From Arachis hypogaea (Eukaryota; Streptophyta; Magnoliopsida; Fabales; Fabaceae): a DNA stretch of 64,000 nt. The notes below the pieces were generated by a model. It was given only the letters and a program-made list of their open reading frames with translations. It made no database searches and had not been told where the DNA came from. This document shows, piece after piece, positions 1-10,135 of this stretch. Location of the stretch: assembly GCF_003086295.3 (NCBI RefSeq), contig NC_092042.1, forward strand, positions 41,215,419-41,279,418. The letters run 5' to 3'. How positions within the stretch are numbered: the first letter of the stretch is position 1; every line of letters starts with the position of its first letter. The position numbers and the translations under genes were made by a program.

Positions 1-1148
1 CAAGCTTTGTTAGATCAGTATAATCAACACACATTCTCCATTTACCGTTTTACTTTTTTACCAATACAACATTGGTCAGCCAAAGCAGATATTTTACCTC
101 CCTTATAAATCCTGCTTCTAGTTGGGCCTGCACATGCTCTTCTACGACCTGTGTTTGCTCTGGCCCGAGATTCCTGTGCTTCTGTTGAACAGGTTGGGAA
201 CCTGGGTATACAGCAAACTTATGGCACATCAGGTTGGGATCTATGCCGGGCATGTCAGAAACTTTCCAGAAAAAAAAAGGTCAGAGTTTTATCTTAACAA
301 GTCAACGAGCTACTTCTTCAGGCTCTCTTTTAAGTTTGCCCCTATACTCGTTGTCTTGCTAGGATGGTCTCCAATTTGTATCTCTTCAATTTTGCCTTCG
401 GGTTGAGGACATAATTCTTCACGAACTCGTACTCCCCCCAATTCGATGGTGTTGACTTACTTGCCTCCCAAGTTGCCTTTCAAAGTGAGGCTCTCATTGT
501 AGCACTTCCTAGCTAGCTTTTGGTCTCTTTTGATGGTGGCAATCCCTTCGGGAGTAGGATATTTCATGCAAAGGTGAGGAATAAAGACTGCAAGTTTATT
601 TAGGGTGATCAGACCTATTAGAGAATTGTAGGATGAGTTCACGTCGACTACAATGTAGTCGATACTTAAGGTCCTTGACCTAGTACCCTTTTCGAAGGTG
701 GTGTATAATGGGATGTATCCAAGATGTCGGATCGAGGTGTCTTCCAGTCCGTACAGGCTATGAGGGTAGGCCTTTAGGTCTTTTTCTTCTAACCCAAGCT
801 AGTCAAAAGAATGTCAGTTGAACTTCCTTGATCTATCAAGGTACAGTGAAGGTTAGCATTGGCCAGGATCAGTGTTATCACCACTCGGTCATCGTTCCCG
901 GATAGTAGGCCTTGTGCATCTTCTTTAGTGAAAGAGATGGTGAGCTGGTCGATTAGTTGATTGCTCTCTCCAACCTGGTATACTCTTTGAGGTGTCTTTT
1001 TTGGGATGATTTTGACATTCCTCCTCCTACAAATCCTCCATTAATCATATGGATGTGTCATTCCAGGGTGTGAGAAGGATGTTCGGGTCATCCCCTTTCT
1101 TCATCCCTTCTTCTTTTCCTTGGATCGTCCGACTTGTCTGCCAGGTAT
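1..1148 (-). pseudogene. Element H1 pol fragment (protease to start of reverse transcriptase)
   Basis: Degenerate Ty3/gypsy pol read on the minus strand; gag lies to the right (2704-3601), so the direction is right to left. The stretch at 253-50 begins MPGIDPN and runs to VLVKK, followed after a TAA by NGKWRMCVDYTDL at 49-1, the first conserved motif of reverse transcriptase; the rest of RT is outside the window. The 642-457 stretch contains ATIKRDQKLARKCYNESL, which resembles the end of the protease region of element G. The MPGIDP leader is shared with the Tat-type element G. Several stops and frame changes make it non-functional. It is interrupted at 1148/2699 by a solo LTR. Confidence 0.8.
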
Positions 1149-2703
1149 TGATAAATCCCAATTTTGTGGTTTATCTTGTGTTGAATTTAGGGGATTTTAT
1201 CAACTTATCTCACATTTATTCAATGAAATTGCATGGTTTTGTGAATTTCTCCTAATTTGTGCTTAAGTGTAAAAATATGCTTTTTAGGCTTTTAAATCAC
1301 TAATTTTAATTCACTTTAATTCTATTCGATGTCTTGATATGTTTGTTAAGTGATTTCAGCATTAGAAGGCAAAGATTGGGTTGAAGGAACAAAGAAAAAT
1401 CATGCAAAAATGGAGAATTCATGAAGAAATAAAGATTTGCTGAACTCAAGGCCACGCGCACGCGTCATCGACGTGTACGCATCGACGTGTATGCATAAGG
1501 AAGAGATTCGCCAGCGATCCGCACGCGTCACCCACGCGCACACGTTGAGTGGGATTTTGCCAATGACGCGTACGCGTGACCCAAGAGTATGCGTGACAAG
1601 CTGCATGTGACTTCACTAAATGCAAAACGCTGGGGGGCAATTTCTGAGCTCAAGGATGCCCAAATACAACTCATTTCTGATGCTTTTGAGTCCAAGGATT
1701 ACAAGGGAATGGGGGGAGAAGAGTCATAGTATAGTTTTCATCATGTTGTAAGTAGAATTCTAGAGAGAGAAGCTCTCCCTTCTCTCTAGAATTTAGGGTT
1801 GTTTAGGTTAAATTTTCTTAGATCCAAATTTTAATTCTTGTTTTTATTTCAATCTTCTTAGCTTTCCTTGTTAATTTCCTTATTTTGCCATTTTTACTTT
1901 CATAAACCCTTGTTGGATTTCTATTTTCTTTTAATGCAATTTTATGTTTCCATGTCATTTTATGTTTATCTTTATTGCTATTATTGATTTCTTGCTTATG
2001 TTAGTTATGGGTTTCAGTAATTCTTGCATTTTGTGATGTTTACTTTTATTGCACTCTAGGTGTTTGATAAAATGTTTCTACTAGTTTTAGAGTAATTTTC
2101 TTTACTCTTGGCCTAGGCTAAGGGAATTGAGTGACCTTGAGTCATTGGGTCTCAATGAATTGGTGATTTGAGAACCCTTAATGGTCAATTTGATAACCAT
2201 TGACACTAGCCTACTACTAAGTCAATTAGTAGCTATGTTAGGACTTATGGATTGATGTTGATCAAGCCTATTTGACGTACTTCAAGCGTTGAAATAGACA
2301 TTATGCTTACTTCAAGCATAGAAGTAGACTTAATGAGTTGGTCCCTCATAGTTGTCAATACATGATTTCTAGACAAGGATGGTGATCTCAATTTCCATGT
2401 CTTAGCCAAGAGTTCTTTTTTTTTTCTTTTATTAGTTCTTGTCATTTAGTTGCTTTTATATTTTCTTACCAATTACAAATCAAACCCCCCTTTGCCCCTT
2501 CATAGCCAATAATTGATCACTTCATTGCAATTCCTTGTGAGACGACCGGAGATTTGAATACTTCGGTTATTTTCATTGGGGCTTGTACGTGTGACAACTG
2601 AATTAAAACTTTGATTGAGTATTATTTGTTGATTGGAAACTATACTATCAACGGAATTATTTTGTGTGAAATTCCTAACCGACATAATTCTTACATCAGG
2701 TAT
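1144..2703. mobile_element. Solo LTR of family E with target-site duplication
   Basis: A 1550-bp unit at 1149-2698 starts TGATAAATCC and ends TTACATCA. It is flanked by identical 5-bp duplications GGTAT at 1144-1148 and 2699-2703. No internal domain is present, so this is a solo LTR left by LTR-LTR recombination. A diverged second copy of the same LTR forms 26103-26852 plus 35494-36149. The unit interrupts the pol region of H1 and is therefore younger than H1. It holds a GC-rich cluster of CGCGTACGCG-like palindromes at 1452-1602 in an otherwise AT-rich sequence. Confidence 0.88.
1452..1602. repeat. CGCG/TACGC palindrome cluster inside family E LTR
   Basis: Repeated short motifs such as ACGCGCACGCGTC, GACGTGTACGCATC and GACGCGTACGCGTGAC occur within about 150 bp. 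The matching place of the second family E LTR (about 26403-26500) also has them, for example CACGCGTACGCATGC twice. The motifs are CpG-rich and partly self-complementary. This parallels the GGCGTTTAACGCC clusters in the Athila-like LTRs, although the sequence is different. Confidence 0.6.
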
Positions 2704-3601
2704 CTATCAAGTCGGCCTTCTCTGGCTAACTTTTCTTTGACGTTTTTTAGGTCATAGCATTCGTTGGCGGAATGGCCATAGAGCTTATGATACTCACAAC
2801 ATTCTGTCTGACTTCTAGCTTTCTTGTGCTTAATCAGACGAGGTGGTGGAAGTTTCTCCGTGTGACATATCTCTTTGTAAACGTCCACTAGGGAGACCTT
2901 AAAAGGAGTGTAGTTATGATATTTTTGAGGTTTCTGTACTCCTGACTCCTCTTTTTTTTTGGGTTCCCTTTCTTCATCCCGGGGTGGATAGGGTAGGTTC
3001 GATCTTGAGGGAGGCTCTTGGTAAAAAAATTTCTTCCATGTTGATATACTTCTCTGCCCTTTCCTGAATCTCATTCAAAGAGGTCAGGTGTCTTTTAGAT
3101 ATGAATTGGATGAATGGTCCTTCTCTGAGGCCATTAACTAAGCCCATAATCATAGCTTCAGTTTGTAGATTCTGAATCTCCAAGCAAGCTTTGTTGAATC
3201 TTTCCATGTAATCTCAAAGCGTTTCTCTGACCTCTTGCTTTACTCCCAGTAAGCTTGGTGCGTGTTTTGTTTTATCCTTTTGAATAGAAAACCTAGTCAA
3301 AAATTTTCTAGCTAAGTTATCGAAGCTGGTAACTGACCACAGAGGTAGGCCGTCAAACCACTTCATCGCAGCTTTGGTTAGGGTGGTAGGGAAGGATTTG
3401 CAATGTATGGCATCAGAGGTGTCTACTAGGTATATTCAAATTTTGAAATTGCTTAGGTGGTGTCCTGGGTCGGACGTCCCGTCATAGAGATCCATGTCAG
3501 GCAATTTGAAATTTCTAGGAACTTTGGCCCTCATGATCTCTTCTATAAACGGGTCATCTCCTCCTAAGGGGCTCTCCTCTCGATTTGTCATGTTGGTCCG
3601 A
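2704..3601 (-). pseudogene. Element H1 gag, C-terminal part
   Basis: Minus-strand gag of a Tat-like Ty3/gypsy element. Read from 3601 leftward it passes through a gag core (motifs such as KWFDGLPLWSV and YMERFNKACLEIQ) and ends in a CCHC-like knuckle region (CCEYHKLYGHSANECYDL) near 2820-2760. There are stops within it, including one near 3430 and one near 3217. The N-terminal part lies at 12692-13053 on the other side of element A, and the pol continuation lies left of the solo LTR at 1148. Gag would form the virus-like particle. The copy is inactive. Confidence 0.8.
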
Positions 3602-5234
3602 TGATGAGCGGATAATTTGTATGCTTTTTGGCATTGTTTTTAGTATGTTTTTAGTATGATATAGTTAGTTTTTAGTATATTTTTATTAGTTTTTAGTTAA
3701 AATTCACTTTTCTGGACTTTACTATGCGTTTTTGTGTTTTTCTGTGATTTCAGGTAATTTCTGGCTGAAATTGAGGGACCTGAGCAAAAATCTGATTTAG
3801 AGACTGAAAAGGACTGCAGATGCTGTTGGATTCTGACCTCCCTGCACTCGAAGTGGATTTTCTGGAGCTACAATAGCCCAATTGGCGCGCTCTCAACGGC
3901 GTTGGAAAGTAGACATCCTGGGCTTTCCAGCAACATATGATAGTCCATACTTTGCCCAAGATTTGATGGCCCAAACCGGCGTTCAAAGTCACCCTCAGAA
4001 ATCCCAGCGTTAAACGCCGGAACTGGCACCCAAATGGGAGTTAAACGCCCAAACTGGCATAAAAGCTGGCGTTTAACTCCAAGAGAAGTCTCTGCACGAA
4101 AAATGCTTCATTGCTCAGCCCAAGCACACACCAAGTGGGCCCGGAAGTGAATTTTTATGTCATTTACTCATCTCTGTAAACCTTAGGCTACTAATTTTCT
4201 ATAAGTAGGACCTTTTACTATTGTATTTTCATCTTGGTTCTTCTGGTTCCCTCTCTAGGGGCCGAAACCAATGATCACTTTTGTTCTTATGTATTTTCAA
4301 CGGTGGAGTTTCTACACACCATAGATTAAGGTGTGGAGCTCTGCTGTACCTCGAGTATTAATGCAATTACTATTGTTCTTCTATTCAATTCCGCTTGTTC
4401 TTGTTCTAAGATATCACGTGTTCTTCAACTTGATGAATGTGATGATCCGTGACACTCATCATCATTCTCACCCATGAACAAGGTGACTGACAACCACTTT
4501 TGTTCTACAAGCAACCAAGGCTCCAGTGAATATCTCTTGGGTTCTTTAACCGGAATCTTCGTGGTATAGGCGAGAACTGATGGCAGCATTCAAGAGAATC
4601 CAGAAGGTCTAACCTTGTCTGTGGTATTCTGAGTAGGATTCAATGATTGAATGACTGTGACGTGCTTCAAACTCCTGAAGGCGGGGCGTTAGTGACAGAC
4701 GCAAAAGAATCACTGGATTCTATTCCGGCCTGATTGAGAACCGACAGATGAATTCCGCTATGCTGTGACAGAGCATATGCAATCGCTTTCACTGAGAGGA
4801 TGGGAGGTAGCCATTGACAACGGTGAAACCCTACACAAGCTTGCCATGGAAAGGAGCAAGAAGGATTGGATGAAGACAGTAGGAAAGCAGAGAGACGGAA
4901 GGGAAGGCATCTTCATGCGCTTATCTGAAGTTCCTACCAATGAATTACATAAGTATCTCTATCTTTACCTTTGTGTTATTTTCGTTCATCACCATTACTA
5001 TTTGAGTTTGCCTGACTAAGATTTACAAGATGATCATAGCTTGCTTCAATACTAACAATCTTCGTGGGATCGACCCTTACTCGCGTAAGGTTTATTACTT
5101 GGACGACCCAGTGCACTTGCTGGTTAGTTGTGCGAAGTTGTGTAATGCCATGGTATTGAGCTACCAAGTTTTTGGGGTTCATGACCGGGGATTATGAGAG
5201 TTGTGAAAAGTATTGTTCACAATTTCGCGCACCA
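3602..5234 (+). repeat. Element A 5' LTR
   Basis: 1633 bp, TG...CA ends. It contains four degenerate units of the 31-bp palindromic repeat (GGCG-type cores near 3979, 4006, 4037 and 4068), a TATA-like sequence near 4199 (CTATAAGTA), and a relic of an LTR/PBS junction at 5156-5195. The short ORFs in it on both strands recur in the 3' LTR and show no sign of being genes. Confidence 0.92.
4197..4206 (+). promoter_or_regulatory. Putative TATA box of element A 5' LTR
   Basis: TTCTATAAGTAGG is the best TATA-like sequence in the plus-strand LTR and is followed by a pyrimidine-rich stretch that could hold the transcription start. The same sequence recurs in the 3' LTR near 11650. The assignment rests on position and sequence only. 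Confidence 0.35.
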
Positions 5235-5240
5235 AGTTTT

Positions 5241-5258
5241 TGGCGCCGTTGCCGGGGA
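5241..5258 (+). other. Element A primer binding site (tRNA-Asp)
   Basis: TGGCGCCGTTGCCGGGGA begins six bases after the 5' LTR. It is complementary to the 3' end of plant tRNA-Asp (ending CCCCGGCAACGGCGCCA). The same 18-mer, reversed, adjoins the 5' LTRs of B and C. Confidence 0.9.
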
Positions 5259-5931
5259 TTGTTCAGTTTGGACAACTGACGGTTCATCTTGTTGCTTAGA
5301 TTAGGTATTTTTTCTTCAGAGTTCTTAAGAATGAATTCTAGTGTTTCAAGGTGATGTTTTTATCATCACCAAAGCTGATTGATCTTCATCAATTTAGCTC
5401 TTGAATGCAATGTTTTGCTGAAGCTTGGCTAGCCATGTCTAATTTCTTTAGACTAAAGCTTTAGACTAACATTGCATGATTCCTGGAATTCTCATTAAGA
5501 ATTTTGATATCTTTTTCCACTTAATTTTCGAAAAACACAAAAAAATTTAAAAAAATCATAAAATCCAAAAAATTTCTTGTTTGAGTCTAGTGTCTCATCT
5601 TAAGTTTGGTGTCAATTATATGCATCCATCCATGTGTCTTAGGGATCTTCAAGTTGTTCTTGATGATTTTCGTGCTCTGATCTTTAAATTCTATTGACTT
5701 GAGTGTTTTGTGTGTCTCATATGCATTTTCATTTTGTTAGTGTCAGTAGTATACAAACTGCTAAGTTTGGTGTCTTGCATGCATTGTTCTTTGATTTTAG
5801 TTGCATTTTGATTATTCCTTATTATTAAAAATCCAAAAATATTTTTAATTTGTGTCTTTTCAAGTCAATAATACATAGAATTGAAGATTCAGAACATACA
5901 GCAGAGGAATTGCACAGAAAAAGTTGGGCGT

Positions 5932-6070
5932 TCAAAACGCCCAGTGAAGAAGGACAGACTGGCGTTTAAACGCCAGCCAGGGTACCTGGTTGGGCGTTTA
6001 ACGCCCAAAAGGGTAGCATTTTGGGCGTTAAACGCCAGAATGTGCACCATTCTGGGCGTTTAACGCCAGG
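5932..6070. repeat. 31-bp palindromic array, element A leader copy
   Basis: Five palindromic cores of the type GGGCGTTTAACGCCC or CTGGCGTTTAAACGCCAG start near 5937, 5961, 5993, 6024 and 6055. After the first, the steps are 32, 31 and 31 bp. The spacer between cores is partly conserved. An equivalent five-unit array lies in the leader of element C (60697-60840). Confidence 0.88.
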
Positions 6071-6079
6071 ATGGCACAA

Positions 6080-6560
6080 GGGGGAAGATTTTGTTTTCAA
6101 ATCAAATTTTTTTCAAGTTTTCAAAGTTTTTCAAAATCAAATCTTTTTCAAATCATATCTTTTCAATCAAATGTTTTCAAAATCAATTTCTTTCCTTTTT
6201 CAAAGATACTTACTAACAATTAATGATTTGATTGAACATTTTAAGTATGTTGCCTTTTCTGTTGAGAAAGGTTTAATGTTTGAATCATATCTTTTCTTGT
6301 TAGGCAAGTCATTAATTTTTAAAATCAAATCTTTTTAAAATTGTTTTCAAATCATATCTTTTCAATCATATCTTTTTAAAACCATAACTTTTCAATCAAA
6401 TCTTTTTAATCACATCTTTTTCAAAATAGTTTTCAATCAAATCTTTTTTATTTCTAATTTCAAAATCTTTTTCAAAAATCAACTGATTTCTTTTCCACTC
6501 TCATTTTCGAAAATCAATTAAGTGTTTTTCAAAATGTTTTCAAAATCTTTTAACTTAATT
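6080..6560. repeat. T-rich degenerate repeat, element A leader
   Basis: A low-complexity tract of imperfect TTTTCAAATCAAATC and CATATCTTTTCAATC units. It is mirrored on the opposite strand in element C (60250-60670) and, before the extra ORF rather than gag, in element B (about 44490-44890). Confidence 0.75.
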
Positions 6561-6759
6561 TTCGAAAACTTCTTCCTCTCTTCTCACATCCTTCTATTTA
6601 TGACTAACACTACTTCTTAATGCAAAATTCGAACTCTATCTCCTTTGATGAGTTCAAATTTTCTACTTCTGCCTTCTATTTTTTCTCCTCTGACACCTCA
6701 AGGAATCTCTATACTGTGACATAGAGGATTCCACATTTTCTTGTTCTCTTCTCTTTCAT

Positions 6760-9093
6760 ATGAGCAGGAACAAAGACAAAGGCATTCTTGTTGAAGCTGA
6801 CCCTGAACCTGAAAGGACCTTGAAGCGAAAGCTAAGAGAAGTTAAGGTACAACTCTCTGTAGAGGACCTAACCGAATTCTTCAAAGAGGAAGAAGACATG
6901 ACAGCCGAAAACAACAACAATGCCAACAATGCAAGGAAGGTGCTGGGTGACTTTACTGCACCTACTCCCGACTTCTATGGGAGAAGCATCTCTATCCCTG
7001 CCATTGGAGCAAAAAATTTTGAGCTTAAGCCTCAATTAGTTTCTCTAATGCAACAGAATTGCAAGTTCCATGGACTTCCATTGGAAGATCCTCATCAGTT
7101 TTTAGCTGAGTTCTTGCAAATCTGTGACACAGTCAAGACTAATGGGGTTGACCCTGAGGTCTACAGACTGATGCTATTCCCTTTTGCTGTAAGAGACAGA
7201 GCTAGAGTATGGTTGGACTATCAACCTAAAGAAAGCCTGGACTCTTGGGAAAAGCTAGTCAATGCCTTCTTGGCAAAGTTCTTTCCACCTCAAAAATTGA
7301 GTAAGCTTAGAGTGGAAGTCCAAACCTTCAGACAGAAGGATGGAGAATCCCTCTATGAAGCTTGGGAAAGATACAAACAATTAATCAGAAAATGTCCTTC
7401 AGACATGCTTTCTGAATAGAGCATCATGGGTATTTTCTATGATGGTCTCTCTGAACTATCCAAGATGTCTTTGGATAGCTCGGCTGGAGGATCTCTTCAT
7501 CTGAAGAAGACGCCTACAGAGGCTCAAGAGCTAATTGAAATGGTTGCAAATAACCAATTCATGTACACTTCTGAAAGGAATCCTGTGAACAATGGGACAA
7601 GTCAGAAGAAAGGAGTTCTTGAGATTGATACTCTGAATGCCATTTTGGCTCAGAATAAAATATTGACTCAAAAAGTCAATTTGATTTCTCAAAGTCTGTC
7701 TGGAATGCAAAATGCACCAAGCAGTACTAAGGATGCTTCATCTGAAGAAGAAGCTTATGATCCTGAGAACCCTTCAATGGAAGAGGTGAATTACCTAGGA
7801 GAACCCTATGGAAACACCTATAATTCTTCATGGAGAAATCACCCAAATTTCTCCTGGAAGAATCAAGAGAGACCTCAACAAGGTTTCAACAACAATAATG
7901 GTGGAAGAAACAGGTTTAGCAATGGCAAGCCTTTTCCATCATCTTCTCAGCAACAGACAGAGAATGCTAAACAGAACCCCTCTGACTTAGCAACCATGGT
8001 CTCTGATCTAATCAAAACCACTCAAAGTTTCATGACTGAAACAAGGTCCTCCATTAGGAACTTGGAGGCACAAGTGGGACAGCTGAACAAGAAAGTTACT
8101 GAACTCCCTCCAAGTACTCTTCCAAGCAATACAGAAGAAAATCCAAAAGGAGAGTGCAAGGCCATCAACATGGCCGAATTTGGAGAGGAAAGAGAAGAAG
8201 TGAACACCACTGAGGAACACCTCAATGGGCGTGCACTGACCTCCAATGAGTTCCCCAATGAGGAACCATAGGAATCTGAGGCTCAAAATGAGACCATAGA
8301 GATTCCATTGGACTTACTTCTGCCATTCATGAGCTCTGATGAGTATTCTTCCTCTGAAGAGGATGAGTATGTCACTGAAGAGCAAGTTGTTAAATACCTT
8401 GGAGCAATCATGAAGCTAAATGACAAGTTATTTGGAAATGAGACTTGGGAGGATGAACCCCCTTTGCTCACCAAAGAACTGGATGACTTGTCTAGGCAGA
8501 AATTACCTCAAAAGAGACAAAATCCTGGGAAGTTTTCCATACCTTGTACCATAGGCACCATGACCTTCAAGAAGGCTCTGTGTGACTTAGGGTCAAGTGT
8601 AAACCTCATGCCTCTCTCTGTAATGGAGAAGCTAGGGATCTTTGAGGTACAAGCTGCAAGAATCTCACTGGAGATGGCAGACAATTCAAGGAAACAAGCT
8701 TATGGACTTGTAGAGGATGTTCTGGTGAGGATTGAAGACCATTACATCCCTATTGATTTCATAGTCACTAGGAAGTGCATGGATGAATCTATCATCCTTG
8801 GCAGACCCTTCCTAGCCACAGCAAAGGCTGTAATTGATGTTGATGGAGGTGAACTGATCATTGAAGTGAATGAAGAATCCTTTGTGTTTAAGTCTCAAGG
8901 ATGTCCCTCTGTCACCATGGAGAGGAAGCATAAAGAGCTTCTCTCAATTCAGAGTCAAACAGAGCCCCCACAGTCAAACTCTAAGTTTGGTGTTGGGAGG
9001 CCACAACCAAACTCTAAGTTTGGTGTTGAACCCCCACATTCAAACTCTAAGTTTGGTGTTGGGAGGTTCCAACATTGCTCTGAGTATCTGTGA
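6760..9093 (+). pseudogene. Element A gag-protease, two in-frame stops
   Basis: The ATG at 6760 starts MSRNKDKGILVEAD. One frame of 778 codons runs to 9093, broken only by TAG at 7417-7419 (a Trp in C and in B's gag at this place) and TAG at 8269-8271. The N-terminal half is a gag core (motifs LMLFPFAVRDRARVWL and SLYEAWERYKQL). An acidic linker follows (SSEEDEYVTEEQ), then an aspartic protease with ALCDLGSSVNLMP near 8576-8615 and IILGRPFLATA near 8791. The protein ends after three repeats of a module containing NSKFGV. There is no RT after the protease, whereas B continues straight into RT here. Gag would form particles and protease would process them. With polymerase absent, copying needed enzymes in trans. 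Gag spans about residues 1-500. Confidence 0.85.
8977..9066 (+). repeat. Triple repeat at the protease C-terminus
   Basis: Three copies of a roughly 33-bp unit containing AACTCTAAGTTTGGTGTTG lie in frame at the protease end (peptide module NSKFGV). Element C keeps related copies at 57785-57870. The core AAGTTTGGTGTTG is the same sequence that precedes the 3' LTR. Confidence 0.8.
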
Positions 9094-9300
9094 GGCTCCA
9101 TGAGAGCCCTCTGTCAAGCTACTGACATTAAAAAAGTGCTTGTTGGGAGGCAACCCAATGATTATATTTTATCTATTTTCCTTTGTTATTTTATGTTTTT
9201 GTAGGTTGATGATCATAAGAAGTCACAAAAATCAATTGAAAAAGCAAAAACAGAATGAAAAACAGGAAGAAAAATAGCACACCCTAGAGGAAGAACTCAC

Positions 9301-9475
9301 TGGCGTTTAAACGCCAGTGAGGCTAGCAGTTGGGCGTTTAACGCCCAGTCTGGCACCATTCTGGGCGTTTAACGCCAGAAAGGGGCACCAGACTGGCGTT
9401 AAACGCCAGGAAAGGGCAAGAACCTGGCGTTAAACGCCAGAAATGGGCACCAGCCCGGCGTTTAACACCAGAATT
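9301..9475. repeat. 31-bp palindromic array, element A second cluster
   Basis: Six palindromic cores (GGCGTTTAAACGCC, GGCGTTAAACGCC and variants) start at 9302, 9333, 9364, 9395, 9426 and 9457, a strict 31-bp period. The array lies between the protease end and the extra ORF, as in element C (57300-57540). The period is not a multiple of three, which argues against a coding repeat. Confidence 0.92.
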
Positions 9476-9748
9476 GGCTCAAAACGTGTTTTTGAATGCC
9501 ATTTGGTGCAGGGATGACTTTTCCTTGACACCTAAGGATCTGTGGACCCCACAGGATCCCCACCAACCCCACCACTCTCTCCTTTCTCTTCACCACTCAC
9601 ATGCATCCTTCATAAAACCCCACCTACCTCACCATTCAAATTCAAACCACTTTCCCACCTAAACACTACTGCTTCTCCCTTTTGGCCGAACCACAAAGCC
9701 ATCTCCCTCTCCTCCATTTCTTCTTCCTCTACTCTCTTCTTTCTTCTT

Positions 9749-9784
9749 TTGCTCGAGGACGAGCAAACCTTTTAAGTTTGGTGT
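9749..9784 (+). promoter_or_regulatory. Stem-loop plus AAGTTTGGTGT motif before the extra ORF (A)
   Basis: TTGCTCGAGGACGAGCAA (9749-9766) is a perfect 7-bp stem with an AGGA loop. Four bases later comes TTTAAGTTTGGTGT (9771-9784). The pair recurs just before the 3' LTR (11017-11053) with a covarying stem (TTGCTTG/CAAGCAA). It sits about 40 bases upstream of the extra-ORF ATG. Confidence 0.75.
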
Positions 9785-9821
9785 GGTAAAAGCATTGCTT
9801 TTCGTTTTTCCATAACCATTT

Positions 9822-10135
9822 ATGGCATCCAAGGCCGGAGAAACCTCTAGAAAGAGGAAAGGGAAGGCAAAAGCTTTCACCTCCGAGTCATGGGAGATGG
9901 AGAGATTCATCTCAAGGGTGCATCAAGACCACTTCAATGAAGTTGTGGCCATGAAGAAGGGTCAACTTTGATCAAAGGTTGGACCAAGTCCTCATAGACA
10001 TTTGTGAAGAGGGCGTTCAATAAAAGAGAAGATCAAAGAATCATGAGAGAGGAGCAACAAAGGCAAGGAAGAGACATTGAGGAGCTCAAGCACTCCATAG
10101 GATCTTCAAAAGGAAGAACAAGCCGCCATCACTAA
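9822..10135 (+). pseudogene. Element A extra ORF, two internal deletions
   Basis: The ATG at 9822 begins MASKAGETSRKRKGK and continues through FTSESWEMERFISR and HQDHF, matching the start of the 378-residue ORF of element C (56795-55659). After VVAMKK it jumps to NFDQRLDQVLIDIC, and after a TAA it jumps again to the C-terminal EEQQRQGRDIEELK, ending at TAA 10133-10135. Compared with C, two internal segments of roughly 100 and 190 residues are missing. In Athila elements an extra ORF in this place is often called env-like, but these proteins show no membrane or signal sequence to my eye. The function is unknown. Confidence 0.8.

Larger units (their letters stand above)
5259..6759 (+). other. 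Element A untranslated leader
   Basis: About 1.5 kb between PBS and gag with no credible ORF. In order it holds AT-rich sequence with copies of AAGTTTGGTGTC (near 5600 and 5763), a five-unit palindrome array (5937-6070), and a long T-rich tract of degenerate TTTTCAAATCATATC units (about 6080-6560). Element C has the same order in its leader, so this is a family feature. It may carry packaging or translation signals, which is an inference. Confidence 0.7.

Noticed and set aside
4765..5019. 84-codon ORF repeated in both LTRs of A (also 12217-12471)
   Set aside because: It lies wholly inside the LTR, and related LTRs in B and C do not keep the frame open.
5241..5258. tRNA-Asp-like sequence as a tRNA gene
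   Set aside because: Only the 18 bases complementary to the tRNA 3' end are present, directly beside an LTR, so it is a primer binding site. The same holds at 13075, 51249 and 61502.
9301..9475. CRISPR-like geometry of the palindromic arrays (constant period, palindromic repeat)
   Set aside because: The genome is a plant nucleus, spacers are similar to each other rather than unique, the repeat core is only 13-18 bp, and there are no Cas genes. It is an element-internal tandem repeat.
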